Assembly: GCF_000156355.1 (NCBI RefSeq) | Contig: NZ_GG657904.1 | Span: 1 to 64,000, forward strand | Length of the DNA stretch: 64,000 bases | Direction of reading: 5' to 3' | From: Methylophaga thiooxydans DMS010 | GTDB taxonomy: Bacteria > Pseudomonadota > Gammaproteobacteria > Nitrosococcales > Methylophagaceae | Shown: positions 25,987 through 33,190 of the stretch, piece by piece | How the letters are laid out: every line of letters begins with the position of its first letter | Position numbering within the stretch: the stretch's first letter is position 1 | Notes under the pieces: model-generated | The model's database searches: none | Told to the model about the DNA's origin: nothing | The model's input: the letters and a program-made list of their open reading frames with translations, nothing else | Position numbers and translations under genes: made by a program

Positions 25987-26527
25987 GAGTCACCTCTGTA
26001 TTGATAAATTGCTGCAACACAAACAGACGGCGCATCCAGCCCATAATGAAGCGTTCTTGTGATGGGTTTTCAACGGCGAGGTCATGATAGAAGTCAGCCC
26101 GATAGGCAAGGCTGAGAGTGAGCTTGTTAGTAAGGTAGTCTTCGTTATTAGCGAAACGTCTGATAGCGCCAAGCGTTTCATCACCGATCACACCATCTAC
26201 TTCCACGCGATAAGCGCATTGAAGGAATTTGATTGCTGTTTTGGGCCGGTGGTTTACTACCGAGTCAAACAAGAAACAACCAATGACTGGTGGCAAATCG
26301 CCACAGCCATAGGCTTGCCAGTAGTCACGGAAATAGAGTGCAATGGCATCATCTAATGTCAGCAGTCTGATATTAAGATGGGGGTATTGACGCTTGCTGA
26401 TGCCGTAGTTGGTTTCGCCACCGGCATCGTTTGGATCATCCACATAGCCGCCTTCAATCTTCAAGACATGATTGACTGCTTTGAGGAAAAGTTCTGGGTA
26501 GGTTTTGTTTGTGTCCATGGGTTGCAT
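25973..26527 (-). CDS. endolysin, glycoside hydrolase family 108 muramidase
   Basis: The core VNHVLKIEGGYVDDPNDAGG followed by ETNYGISKRQYP is the family 108 signature, with the catalytic Glu in the EGGY motif. A peptidoglycan-binding type helical domain follows (VEVDGVIGDETLGAIRRF). The start is taken at the ATG at 26527; a later ATG at 26518 is also possible, and the longest frame would start at a TTG inside a terminator and is unlikely. There is no signal peptide, so it relies on the holin. Confidence 0.9.
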   Translation of the reverse strand: MQPMDTNKTYPELFLKAVNHVLKIEGGYVDDPNDAGGETNYGISKRQYPHLNIRLLTLDDAIALYFRDYWQAYGCGDLPPVIGCFLFDSVVNHRPKTAIKFLQCAYRVEVDGVIGDETLGAIRRFANNEDYLTNKLTLSLAYRADFYHDLAVENPSQERFIMGWMRRLFVLQQFINTEVTHGAD

Positions 26528-26545
26528 GATGCTTTCTGGCACAAA

Positions 26546-26573
26546 CAAAAACGCCCTGAATGAGTTCAGGGCG
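26546..26573 (-). terminator. rho-independent terminator before lysis genes
   Basis: On the minus strand a 9-base perfect stem (CGCCCTGAA / TTCAGGGCG, 4-base loop) is followed by TTTTTG. It ends the middle message just before the endolysin start, so lysis and head genes need their own late promoter or antitermination. Confidence 0.85.
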
Positions 26574-26686
26574 CTGGGGTGTTACTACAATTTAGTTAAG
26601 CAGGTTTTAGAAGTCTGGGCAATCTTGAGTTATTTTTTTCAGACTGGCTGGAAGTTATAACCAAGCTGGAAATTTACCTATAAGAT

Positions 26687-27007
26687 TCATTGGACTTGGT
26701 CTTTCAGCTGACACCGTTGAACCCAACCGTTTGACATTGCATCCATATCTACTTTTTCAAAACTCTGCCCGGAACGGGCTGCAAATCTCTCAGCTGCCAT
26801 TCGGTAGCTATTATTTACCCAGTTACTACGCGACTCATACTGCTCATCATTCAATGTACTGGGGCTGCCATAAATGCGATTCGCTGCCAAACTCACCATA
26901 CCCTGAGCAGTGAAAGCATCACACCATGGCTGGAAGAGTGAGTCATCGGCTGCAAAAACTGATGAAGAAAGTAGTAGCGCATAGATACAAAAAGCGAGTT
27001 TTTTCAT
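26687..27007 (-). CDS. secreted small protein of middle region
   Basis: The 106-residue protein starts with a clear Sec signal peptide (MKKLAFCIYALLLSSSVFA, cut before ADD). The mature part, about 87 residues, has two Cys (in PWCDAF near the start and QRCQLK near the end) that could form a disulfide, and is otherwise helical. It is preceded by a good AAGGAAC ribosome site and followed by a 139-base gap with the terminator. I do not recognise it. A periplasmic role, such as superinfection exclusion or lysis timing, fits a secreted phage protein, but nothing shows it. Confidence 0.8.
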   Translation of the reverse strand: MKKLAFCIYALLLSSSVFAADDSLFQPWCDAFTAQGMVSLAANRIYGSPSTLNDEQYESRSNWVNNSYRMAAERFAARSGQSFEKVDMDAMSNGWVQRCQLKDQVQ

Positions 27008-27035
27008 TTTTAAGTTCCTTTTATCAACAACCGAT

Positions 27036-27083
27036 ACAACCGCTACAACTTAGCAGATAGGTTGTTCGCGTTGTAGTGGTTGT
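27036..27083 (-). promoter_or_regulatory. 14-base inverted repeat upstream of secreted protein
   Basis: ACAACCGCTACAAC and GTTGTAGTGGTTGT form a dyad with one mismatch (a G-U pair in RNA) around a 20-base loop; the left arm also contains a tandem ACCGATACA/ACCGCTACA. It covers the end of the ATPase gene and the leader of the secreted protein. It could be an activator or repressor site, possibly for the Mor-type protein, or an RNA attenuator. Confidence 0.5.
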
Positions 27084-27991
27084 TAAACCAAACTATAGGT
27101 GTAAGCACCTTTTATTTTCTCAGATTGCCAGTGAATACGGTCAAAGCGATCTAGTCTATCACGGGCGGTTTTATCATCTTTTTTGTGACCGCAGGCGTCC
27201 AGTAGCTTGGTTTTATTCAAACTACCTTGCTCCTTCAGCACGGTTTTTACCTTGTCGATAAACGCTCTTTCTTCATCGTTGAGTGTGACTTCGTCGAGAT
27301 CCAGTTCGGTTAAAAACAGATCTGCCACTTCTATTCTTAGTGCGATATTGGCAATGGCAGCACGTTCTTTTTTAACTTCGAGCAGCCAGCGAATTTCACC
27401 TTCGGGCGAGTCCGCTTTGATAAGACGGTACATATTATCGACGCTGTTACGTAGGTTGTTTGATCCTTGATAGTTGCTGCCGTTCTTGGTGGAGTGATGC
27501 AACACAATAATGGTGGCACCGGCGTCACGTATCTTTTTCAGCTTGTTGCCGATCCGCATGGCTGTCAGGTCATTATTGATATCACCAAAGTCTCTGAGAC
27601 TGTCCAGCATCAGCAGCATGTTTTTAAACGCGTTGCCATAGGCTCTGTTTTCAAGCTCATCCAGCAGTTCGAGTGGCTCACCATTGAACTTACTGCGGTG
27701 CGAGTAGGTTAGATTCGGGCAGGCTTCGATCAGTTTATGTTCGATGCCACGCTCTTTCAGCACACTGATGGGGTTATCGACATCGATGTACAGCACATTC
27801 ATCGCGCCTTGCTCACTACCACTGTTGTGTTCAGTGGCATATTTTGCCAGCCCGAAAAGCAACCAGCTTTTACCCATGCCGCCATCGGCATAGATCATAG
27901 TGATTTGTTTTTTAGGCAAAAAATTAGGGTATAAAAACTCAACACTATCGTTGAAGTCATCAGTTGTGAGTGGATTGATAAAATCGAACAT
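27083..27991 (-). CDS. RepA/RecA-like AAA ATPase
   Basis: The 302-residue protein has a Walker A of the type YADGGMGKSWLLFGLA at about 34 to 49, a Walker B-like MLLMLDSLRDF, a TIIVLHHSTKNG sensor segment and a C-terminal winged-helix-like region (LNKTKLLDACGHKKDDKTAR). This is the AAA_25/RepA type used by plasmid and phage replication helicases. Mu itself recruits host helicase and has no such gene. It directly follows the Mor gene (shared base), so it is likely made under the same control. Helicase, recombination or regulation are all possible. Confidence 0.8.
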   Translation of the reverse strand: MFDFINPLTTDDFNDSVEFLYPNFLPKKQITMIYADGGMGKSWLLFGLAKYATEHNSGSEQGAMNVLYIDVDNPISVLKERGIEHKLIEACPNLTYSHRSKFNGEPLELLDELENRAYGNAFKNMLLMLDSLRDFGDINNDLTAMRIGNKLKKIRDAGATIIVLHHSTKNGSNYQGSNNLRNSVDNMYRLIKADSPEGEIRWLLEVKKERAAIANIALRIEVADLFLTELDLDEVTLNDEERAFIDKVKTVLKEQGSLNKTKLLDACGHKKDDKTARDRLDRFDRIHWQSEKIKGAYTYSLV

Positions 27992-28365
27992 TAAAAGAGA
28001 TCCTGTTGTTTGTCATTTTCAAGTTGACGCTGTTTAGCCTGGCGTTTGTAGACAGCGCGTTCAGTAATTTTTTGTGTCCGGGCGACTTCTGCTTTGGTAA
28101 AGCCTTGATCAAGCAGACGGCTTGTCTCTGCCAGATCCACTTGGTATAGCCTTGCTTGAAGCTTGGGGATGGCGATTTTCTCATTACGGAAGGTATGCAC
28201 GAACTGTTTGTATTGATCTGGACTAAGCACTTGCTTTAGGTCACCTTGCCCCGGCACTCGAATAGTGACACCACCGAACTGTTTCACCAGACGCAACAGT
28301 CCATCAAGACCGATCACATCGGCTATCTCTCTGGCTACAGGTGGTAAATAATCAGGTAAATTCAC
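27991..28365 (-). CDS. mor: Mor-type transcription activator
   Basis: The 124-residue protein matches the Mor/C family: an N-terminal dimerisation part (PPVAREIADVIGLDGLLRLV, KQFGGVTIRVPGQ) and a C-terminal helix-turn-helix (GFTKAEVARTQKITERAVYKR). In Mu, Mor activates the middle promoter and C activates late promoters; only one such gene is visible here, so it may do both. Its start lies 17 bases past the GemA-type gene. Confidence 0.88.
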   Translation of the reverse strand: MNLPDYLPPVAREIADVIGLDGLLRLVKQFGGVTIRVPGQGDLKQVLSPDQYKQFVHTFRNEKIAIPKLQARLYQVDLAETSRLLDQGFTKAEVARTQKITERAVYKRQAKQRQLENDKQQDLF

Positions 28366-28381
28366 TGGCTCGGTACCTTGC

Positions 28382-28990
28382 TTATGGCAGCGCTACTTGA
28401 GTGGCACGTTCAAACGCGACTTTGTCATTAAGGTGATCGACGATGGCATTGAGTAGCGGCACATTACGACGCCACTTGCTGGCATTCGCACGGCCTGCTA
28501 CCAGCTTCTCGACATAGCTTTCGCTCAGGTTCATGGCATCCAGTAGGTACTCAACGGTTTGCAGCAGGCTGCGTTTTTTCTGTTCCTGATATAACGCGGC
28601 AATGATCGCTTCAAACTGCTGACGCTTGTGCACCCACTCCAGACGTTCAATACCAGGACGGCCTGTTGTTGCATGGCCTTTACCACCGGTGACGTGCCAG
28701 GCTATGGTTTCAGCGTATTCCCAACTGAGTTGCATATCGGTCAGTAAGGCTTCAATTTTTGCCATATACGGGCTGCGATTGAATGGCTTTCTGCCTGCGC
28801 GTTTAGGTGGTTTAATCGCTTTGGCATCACGTAGCAAATTGACTAAATGTTTCAATTCTTTGTCCGTCATCTTGCTGCACGAACGTTCACCGGTATGGTC
28901 TCCTTGCCATGTGCGACGAGCTTCTTCGTCCTTAAACAAGCGGCTAGCGCCGATATGAACAAGCTGGATTAGCTTTTGTCTTGAACTCAT
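28382..28990 (-). CDS. GemA-type regulatory protein, Mu gp16 (DUF1018)
   Basis: The 202-residue protein carries the DUF1018 pattern: [40 protein letters not shown], the [10 protein letters not shown]-like segment and [20 protein letters not shown]. GemA of Mu changes host gene expression and supercoiling during early infection. It shares four bases with the HD protein gene before it. Confidence 0.88.
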   Translation of the reverse strand: MSSRQKLIQLVHIGASRLFKDEEARRTWQGDHTGERSCSKMTDKELKHLVNLLRDAKAIKPPKRAGRKPFNRSPYMAKIEALLTDMQLSWEYAETIAWHVTGGKGHATTGRPGIERLEWVHKRQQFEAIIAALYQEQKKRSLLQTVEYLLDAMNLSESYVEKLVAGRANASKWRRNVPLLNAIVDHLNDKVAFERATQVALP

Positions 28991-29538
28991 AGCTGCCCCA
29001 CGATTTGTAGATAACGGCCAACAAACATTAAAAACGCTGTGCTGGGAGACACTGGTTCAATGGCTTTTTTTAATGGCTCAATATCTTTAATTAACGGCCA
29101 TTCATCATCGTGTGGTGCCATCAAGTCACGCTGCTCTGTGGCTAACAAGACCAAGTCTGCGTGCTTCACTTCTGCAGGCATCTCAGCGTCTAACCCAAAA
29201 CGGCCTAACACGGCTTTTTCAACACGCTTCTCTATTTCACGATAATCGGGCAAGAGGTTTTTCAGTGGTCTGGCCACATCACCAACAAACGCCTCTGCGG
29301 CATCATGCAGCAGTCCGTGCAAAGCCATTTCAGGCGGTACAATTTCAGACACATAAACCGAATGTTGGGCTACGCTGTAGAACTTATTAGTGTGGCCAGC
29401 GAAGCGGCAAATGTTTGATAGGCCATGAGCGGCAACGTAAATGTCGAACTCAGACTCTTCAGGACACATAAAGTTAAAGTATTCACCACTGATAGTGAGT
29501 ATGTCTGGTCGCATCTCGCTTGCTTCTTTCATGTTCAT
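28987..29538 (-). CDS. HD-domain phosphohydrolase, YfbR-like
   Basis: The product starts at the ATG at 29538, which overlaps the stop of the preceding gene (TAATG) and has an AGAGGA ribosome site. The metal ligands are the His of AQHSVYVS, the HD of [18 protein letters not shown] and the Asp of [14 protein letters not shown], as in 5'-deoxynucleotidases. About 183 residues. Phages use such enzymes to alter nucleotide pools; the substrate here is not known. Confidence 0.87.
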   Translation of the reverse strand: MNMKEASEMRPDILTISGEYFNFMCPEESEFDIYVAAHGLSNICRFAGHTNKFYSVAQHSVYVSEIVPPEMALHGLLHDAAEAFVGDVARPLKNLLPDYREIEKRVEKAVLGRFGLDAEMPAEVKHADLVLLATEQRDLMAPHDDEWPLIKDIEPLKKAIEPVSPSTAFLMFVGRYLQIVGQL

Positions 29539-29732
29539 TATTTGGATTCCTCTAACGATCCCCAGCTCCATGCAATGGAGTTATGGCCACAATGTTTACA
29601 GCGGAGGATATGAATGTTTTCCGGTGTAACCTCTTTTGCTGTTTTGTACTTGTGACCAGATATATACCGACCACGACTAAGCGACCGCCAGATGCAACGT
29701 GCAAAACAGATTGGGTTCCTTAATTCATCCAT
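29538..29732 (-). CDS. small zinc-finger-like early protein
   Basis: The 64-residue product from the ATG at 29732 ([20 protein letters not shown]) has a C-terminal [14 protein letters not shown] with a CxxCGH finger and a second Cys pair near the N-terminus. A GGGAG ribosome site lies six bases before the start. I do not recognise the family. The 168 bases before it hold a small CCCC/GGGG hairpin (29762 to 29775) and no credible gene. Confidence 0.68.
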   Translation of the reverse strand: MDELRNPICFARCIWRSLSRGRYISGHKYKTAKEVTPENIHILRCKHCGHNSIAWSWGSLEESK

Positions 29733-29900
29733 ATCATCTCCCGGATTTTTCACTGCCTTAACCCCAACGAAGGGGCTAAGTAATCCGTCTCGTGGATCAG
29801 TCGGCGTTGCCCGGCGGGGAGAAAGGTTATAAAACCCACCGTCTCAGCTGCAGTCTGTTAGTTTTTTGCTGGCACCACCTGTCTGCTGACGCGCCGTTGG

Positions 29901-30125
29901 TTAAGCGGATTTAGGCTGAATATCGATGACGCGATACTTCAACTGTCGTTGAACCCCATCACGGGGACTGGTGACGGTTGGTCGCTCACCAACTTTTATG
30001 TCTGATACAAACGTGCCACTCCAGATACCAGCCTGAAATGGTCTTGAATCAACAACGACGCCATCTTCATCGATGTCCCACTCCAGAAAGTCCTGGCCCC
30101 TGTCTTCGAATACAATCATTTCCAT
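29901..30125 (-). CDS. small early phage protein
   Basis: The 74-residue product starts at the ATG at 30125 (MEMIVFEDRGQDFLEWDIDE) with a GAGG ribosome site; the longer frame is a shadow of the DUF3164 gene. It is beta-rich with a basic tail (LKYRVIDIQPKSA). The family is not recognised, but a short protein of this type is usual in the early region of Mu-like phages. Confidence 0.65.
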   Translation of the reverse strand: MEMIVFEDRGQDFLEWDIDEDGVVVDSRPFQAGIWSGTFVSDIKVGERPTVTSPRDGVQRQLKYRVIDIQPKSA

Positions 30126-30133
30126 AGAAGACC

Positions 30134-30751
30134 TCACAGAGCAGCCATATCGAGAGCCAGATTCTGAAACTTGCTCTCGGTGGTCGGGCGGTAATAGAAA
30201 CGCACATAGGCGCTGGAGCCAGTGATTTGCATCGAATCTTTCAGCGCCTCCATGGCTTGCTTCCATTTGTGATCGTCAATCTCCAGCCGCAGCAGTCCGA
30301 GGATTCGGGCAGCACTAAGCTGGCCTTCAGTGTTGGTTTTGAAGGCGTGATCGACCAGGGCTTTGATATTGTCGTTGCTGCCTTCTGACCATTCTTGAAT
30401 GCATTCATCAATCAGGGATTTAGCTGCTTCAGCACGCTCATCGAAGTGCAACAGCTCGGCCATTTGAATGCGAATCTGGCGTTTACCGTCATAGCTGGTG
30501 AGGCTGATATTGCCTTTTTTGCCACCGAGCTTGGCATCGTATTTTTCTGCAACAAGCTCGACGAAGGCATAAACGTCATTCATCGCCTGAGCTTTGAAGG
30601 CGACCATCTGCTCTCGCAGCAACTCGGCCTTACCAAACAGTTCTTCGATAAGATCATCACGATCCAGATCGATTTGTTTGATTTTGCTAATGGGTACAAG
30701 GTGACCTTGTGCGTTCACCTTGTGTTGCTCTGTATTGATAGCTGTATTCAT
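30134..30751 (-). CDS. DUF3164 early protein of Mu-like phages
   Basis: The 205-residue protein has the DUF3164 pattern, with GKKGNISLTSYDGKRQIRIQ, FDERAEAAKSLIDECIQEWS and NIKALVDHAFKTNTEGQLSA, ending SSAYVRFYYRPTTESKFQNL. The family is common between MuB and GemA in Mu-like phages and its function is unknown. Confidence 0.86.
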   Translation of the reverse strand: MNTAINTEQHKVNAQGHLVPISKIKQIDLDRDDLIEELFGKAELLREQMVAFKAQAMNDVYAFVELVAEKYDAKLGGKKGNISLTSYDGKRQIRIQMAELLHFDERAEAAKSLIDECIQEWSEGSNDNIKALVDHAFKTNTEGQLSAARILGLLRLEIDDHKWKQAMEALKDSMQITGSSAYVRFYYRPTTESKFQNLALDMAAL

Positions 30752-30764
30752 GGGTTACTCCTGT

Positions 30765-31034
30765 TTAAGCCACAACTTTCCACTGCACCTGGCAGCCGCT
30801 GACTTCTGTGGCGTAGGTTTCGAGACGACGTAGGCCGGTTTTAATGCGGGTTTTTGTGCCGCCCTTAAGTCCACCTGGACTGTCGTTGTAGCCGACGATG
30901 GTGATGGTCGGCTTTCTGGCTTCACCGATGTTGATATCGGTAATGGTGAGGCCACGTCGTGCTAGTTCTGCTAAGCAGTGGCGAACGTCTTCTACTTTTT
31001 TGCTGATGATGTCGTTACCCAAATTCTTGTTCAT
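30765..31034 (-). CDS. small early phage protein
   Basis: The 89-residue protein (MNKNLGNDIISKKVEDVRHC; ITITDINIGEARKPTI-type strands; GGTKTRIKTGLRRLETYATE) alternates strand and helix and is basic overall. I do not recognise the family. Two bases separate it from its upstream neighbour, so it belongs to the early operon. Confidence 0.7.
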   Translation of the reverse strand: MNKNLGNDIISKKVEDVRHCLAELARRGLTITDINIGEARKPTITIVGYNDSPGGLKGGTKTRIKTGLRRLETYATEVSGCQVQWKVVA

Positions 31035-31036
31035 GA

Positions 31037-31369
31037 TTAGGCTCCAATTTTGCTGTGTTCACAGCCGCCACGGCAGGCTCTATAAAGTTGAATGCGTGTC
31101 GGGTTTGTTGCTGCATACGGGCGGCTTTGGTATTCAATGCATTGGTCGCTGGGGATAGCACCAACCACCGGGCATTGCACACTGCCGGACATAAACTTGC
31201 CTTCAATGAGTGCTTGCAGTCGGTCAGTTCTGCCGGGGTATTTACTCTTGATGACCTGGTTAATCACGGTTGGTGAAGGAAAGCCATCATTCTGTCTGAG
31301 AACAGCGGCCACCTTGGCTTGTGATGTTTTCTCACATTCGGTTTTGAGTACTTGTTTCCAGTCGCTCAT
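31037..31369 (-). CDS. XRE-like early DNA-binding protein
   Basis: The 110-residue product has an N-terminal helix-turn-helix ([20 protein letters not shown], then [19 protein letters not shown]) and a C-terminal Cys cluster ([29 protein letters not shown]). The family is frequent in Mu-like early regions. It overlaps the csrA stop by four bases (ATGA). Confidence 0.78.
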   Translation of the reverse strand: MSDWKQVLKTECEKTSQAKVAAVLRQNDGFPSPTVINQVIKSKYPGRTDRLQALIEGKFMSGSVQCPVVGAIPSDQCIEYQSRPYAATNPTRIQLYRACRGGCEHSKIGA

Positions 31370-31545
31370 TTGTTGTCATCCTTTTCTTTCTGAATGCGGT
31401 TATAAATTTCTTCACGATGAACAGAGACATCTTTTGGGGCTTCAACCCCGATCCGGACTTGATTACCTTTGGTACCAAGCACATTCACGACAACGTCATC
31501 ACCGATAATCAGGGCTTCGCCCACACGTCTTGTTAAAATCAGCAT
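31366..31545 (-). CDS. csrA: phage-encoded CsrA/RsmA translational regulator
   Basis: The complete 59-residue protein matches CsrA from end to end: [34 protein letters not shown] and [18 protein letters not shown]. The RNA-binding residues Leu4, Arg6 and Arg44 (in VHREEI) are kept. CsrA binds GGA motifs near ribosome sites and represses or stabilises mRNAs for biofilm, motility and carbon storage. It sits in the early operon and overlaps both neighbours (TAATG before, ATGA after), so it is an integral phage gene. Confidence 0.95.
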   Translation of the reverse strand: MLILTRRVGEALIIGDDVVVNVLGTKGNQVRIGVEAPKDVSVHREEIYNRIQKEKDDNK

Positions 31546-31766
31546 TACTCACCTTCCTTTAATGAAATGGGTAACTTGCCAAGCAGTGACAAACTAATCT
31601 TCACGCCTAAATGAACGCCTTTGAGCACCTCCGGATCGGTTATTTCAATCTCTTCACCGATTTTGATAGAGGCACCTTTTTGATCCACTATCAGCTGCAA
31701 TTCATCAACTCGTTTCTGGTGCCATGCCATTAATTGTTGAATTACGTCTACTGTCGCTTCATCCAT
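31545..31766 (-). CDS. small early phage protein
   Basis: The 73-residue acidic protein ([20 protein letters not shown]) has one helical half and a strand-rich half ([18 protein letters not shown]), ending in [17 protein letters not shown] do not recognise it. It overlaps both neighbours by one base, which fixes its limits. It lies between csrA and the winged-helix protein. Confidence 0.7.
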   Translation of the reverse strand: MDEATVDVIQQLMAWHQKRVDELQLIVDQKGASIKIGEEIEITDPEVLKGVHLGVKISLSLLGKLPISLKEGE

Positions 31767-32377
31767 TACTCACCATCCTTTGGCCATACGACCTTGTTTA
31801 AATTGGGATCAAAGACTTGTTTAATGCGTTGAATCATCGGCGGCTTTGGACCGGTATTCATCGCGGGTAATAGTTTGTATCGCGCCAGACCACCACCATG
31901 GTTGGCTGGGATTATCTCTTTGAGATAATTCGCCTTAGCCAGAAAGGTGATGTAATCCTTGGCAGTGTTCGGTTCGATAGGTGTTTCTTCCGTAGAGGCT
32001 GATGCCACCAAATCACGCCAACTGAAATCACTCAGAATTCGCATGGTTCGCCACATCTGTTCACGGCTCTCGCCACCAGTGACGTGGTCACCTTTGCGGT
32101 TGACGCGAGGTGCATTCACACCGACATCACGAGTCAGCCTCCAGACAATGGCACCGCCCATGCGCTTGGTGGTGCGTTCCAGATAGCCAGCACCTTCCAG
32201 CCCTATCACGTAGGTTCTGGCTGTTCGGCGATTCACTTCATTCAGCTGTTTGTGATCACTGGTGTGTGCTTCCAGGTCAAGTAAAGAAAACACTTTCAAT
32301 TCACGTATGGCTTGCCAGCAGGCATCTCTACCTGACAGCTTGCCGTTTGCTCTTGTGATATGAACAGGCTGTGTCAT
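31766..32377 (-). CDS. winged-helix early phage protein
   Basis: The 203-residue protein seems to hold two related winged-helix units: GRDACWQAIRELKVFSLLDL with TARTYVIGLEGAGYLERTTK, and SREQMWRTMRILSDFSWRDL with TAKDYITFLAKANYLKEI. Each has the pattern helix, helix, wing with Leu/Tyr anchors. This suggests an internal duplication and a DNA-binding role. It starts inside the last codons of MuB. Confidence 0.75.
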   Translation of the reverse strand: MTQPVHITRANGKLSGRDACWQAIRELKVFSLLDLEAHTSDHKQLNEVNRRTARTYVIGLEGAGYLERTTKRMGGAIVWRLTRDVGVNAPRVNRKGDHVTGGESREQMWRTMRILSDFSWRDLVASASTEETPIEPNTAKDYITFLAKANYLKEIIPANHGGGLARYKLLPAMNTGPKPPMIQRIKQVFDPNLNKVVWPKDGE

Positions 32378-33138
32378 TTAACCTTCCTCCTGGGTGCGTC
32401 GCCGGTATAGAGGGGACGGTTACCCCAGAGTTTGACGTCGATTTGGTCGGTACCAGCTGAGTAGGCGGCTTGCTGAACTTGGTTGAGATTGACGCAGATT
32501 CGACGGGCGACGCCCATGCTTTCACGCTGGATGCGTTCGAGCAGGTCATCAGCAATGGTGATGTCCGGGCAGTAAAGTTGGGACAGTTGTCGTGTGTCTT
32601 CCAGATCGGCAGGTTGAGCGCCTTGCCAAGCCAGCATTCGATTGTGGAACCGTTCCCACTTGAGCAGCTTGGTCGGGAGCTTCTCTTCACCGATCAGCAG
32701 GATGGCAGCGTTTGATCCTTCATAAATGTCACGCACTACTTCGACGGCTTTCTTTTCGACGATGTGATCCATCTCATCGATGATGAGCGGCAGACCACTC
32801 AGCGCCAGCTGCTGACTGATTTGCTCGACCATGTCATAGTTGGTCTTATCTGGCTGGATGCCCATTTCTTTGAGAATGGAAAGGAGCAGCGCTTTTTTTG
32901 TCCAGGTGCTTTTGCATTCAACGTAGTAAGCGCGGTATTTATTCGCTGCATAAGCTGCAGCAAACGATTTACCCCAGCCACTCGGGCCAAAGAAAGTGAC
33001 CATACCTGGTAGATGTGCTGGGCGATTCATCGCTTGTTCCAGCAATCGTGTACAGAGCATGACGTTTTTCAGTGGTGCCGTGGTGACAGAGGCTTCGACT
33101 CTGTCTCCCAAGTTGACCACGTTTTGATTTGTTGTCAT
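32374..33138 (-). CDS. transposition target-selection ATPase MuB
   Basis: The 254-residue AAA ATPase has Walker A FFGPSGWGKSFAAA near residue 49, Walker B LPLIIDEMDHI near residue 118 and a sensor region ILLIGEEKLPTKLLKWERFH. MuB binds target DNA, activates MuA and gives target immunity. It starts 50 bases past the MuA stop. Confidence 0.93.
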   Translation of the reverse strand: MTTNQNVVNLGDRVEASVTTAPLKNVMLCTRLLEQAMNRPAHLPGMVTFFGPSGWGKSFAAAYAANKYRAYYVECKSTWTKKALLLSILKEMGIQPDKTNYDMVEQISQQLALSGLPLIIDEMDHIVEKKAVEVVRDIYEGSNAAILLIGEEKLPTKLLKWERFHNRMLAWQGAQPADLEDTRQLSQLYCPDITIADDLLERIQRESMGVARRICVNLNQVQQAAYSAGTDQIDVKLWGNRPLYTGDAPRRKVK

Positions 33139-33163
33139 TATTTACCTCATCACGTTTTACTTA

Positions 33164-33190
33164 CCCGCCTGCCAGCGGGTTTGTTTTTTT
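33164..33190 (+). terminator. terminator-like hairpin on plus strand between MuA and MuB
   Basis: CCCGC-CTGCCA-GCGGG is followed by TTTGTTTTTTT on the plus strand; the minus strand shows no T-run. No plus-strand gene ends here, so it may stop antisense transcription that would run into MuA. Confidence 0.5.

Noticed and set aside
26528-26548. Longer endolysin starting at TTG
   Set aside because: The codon is in the T-run of a terminator and lacks a ribosome site.
29500-33138. Possible Gam (host nuclease inhibitor) gene
   Set aside because: No frame in the early region resembles Gam; it seems absent or replaced.
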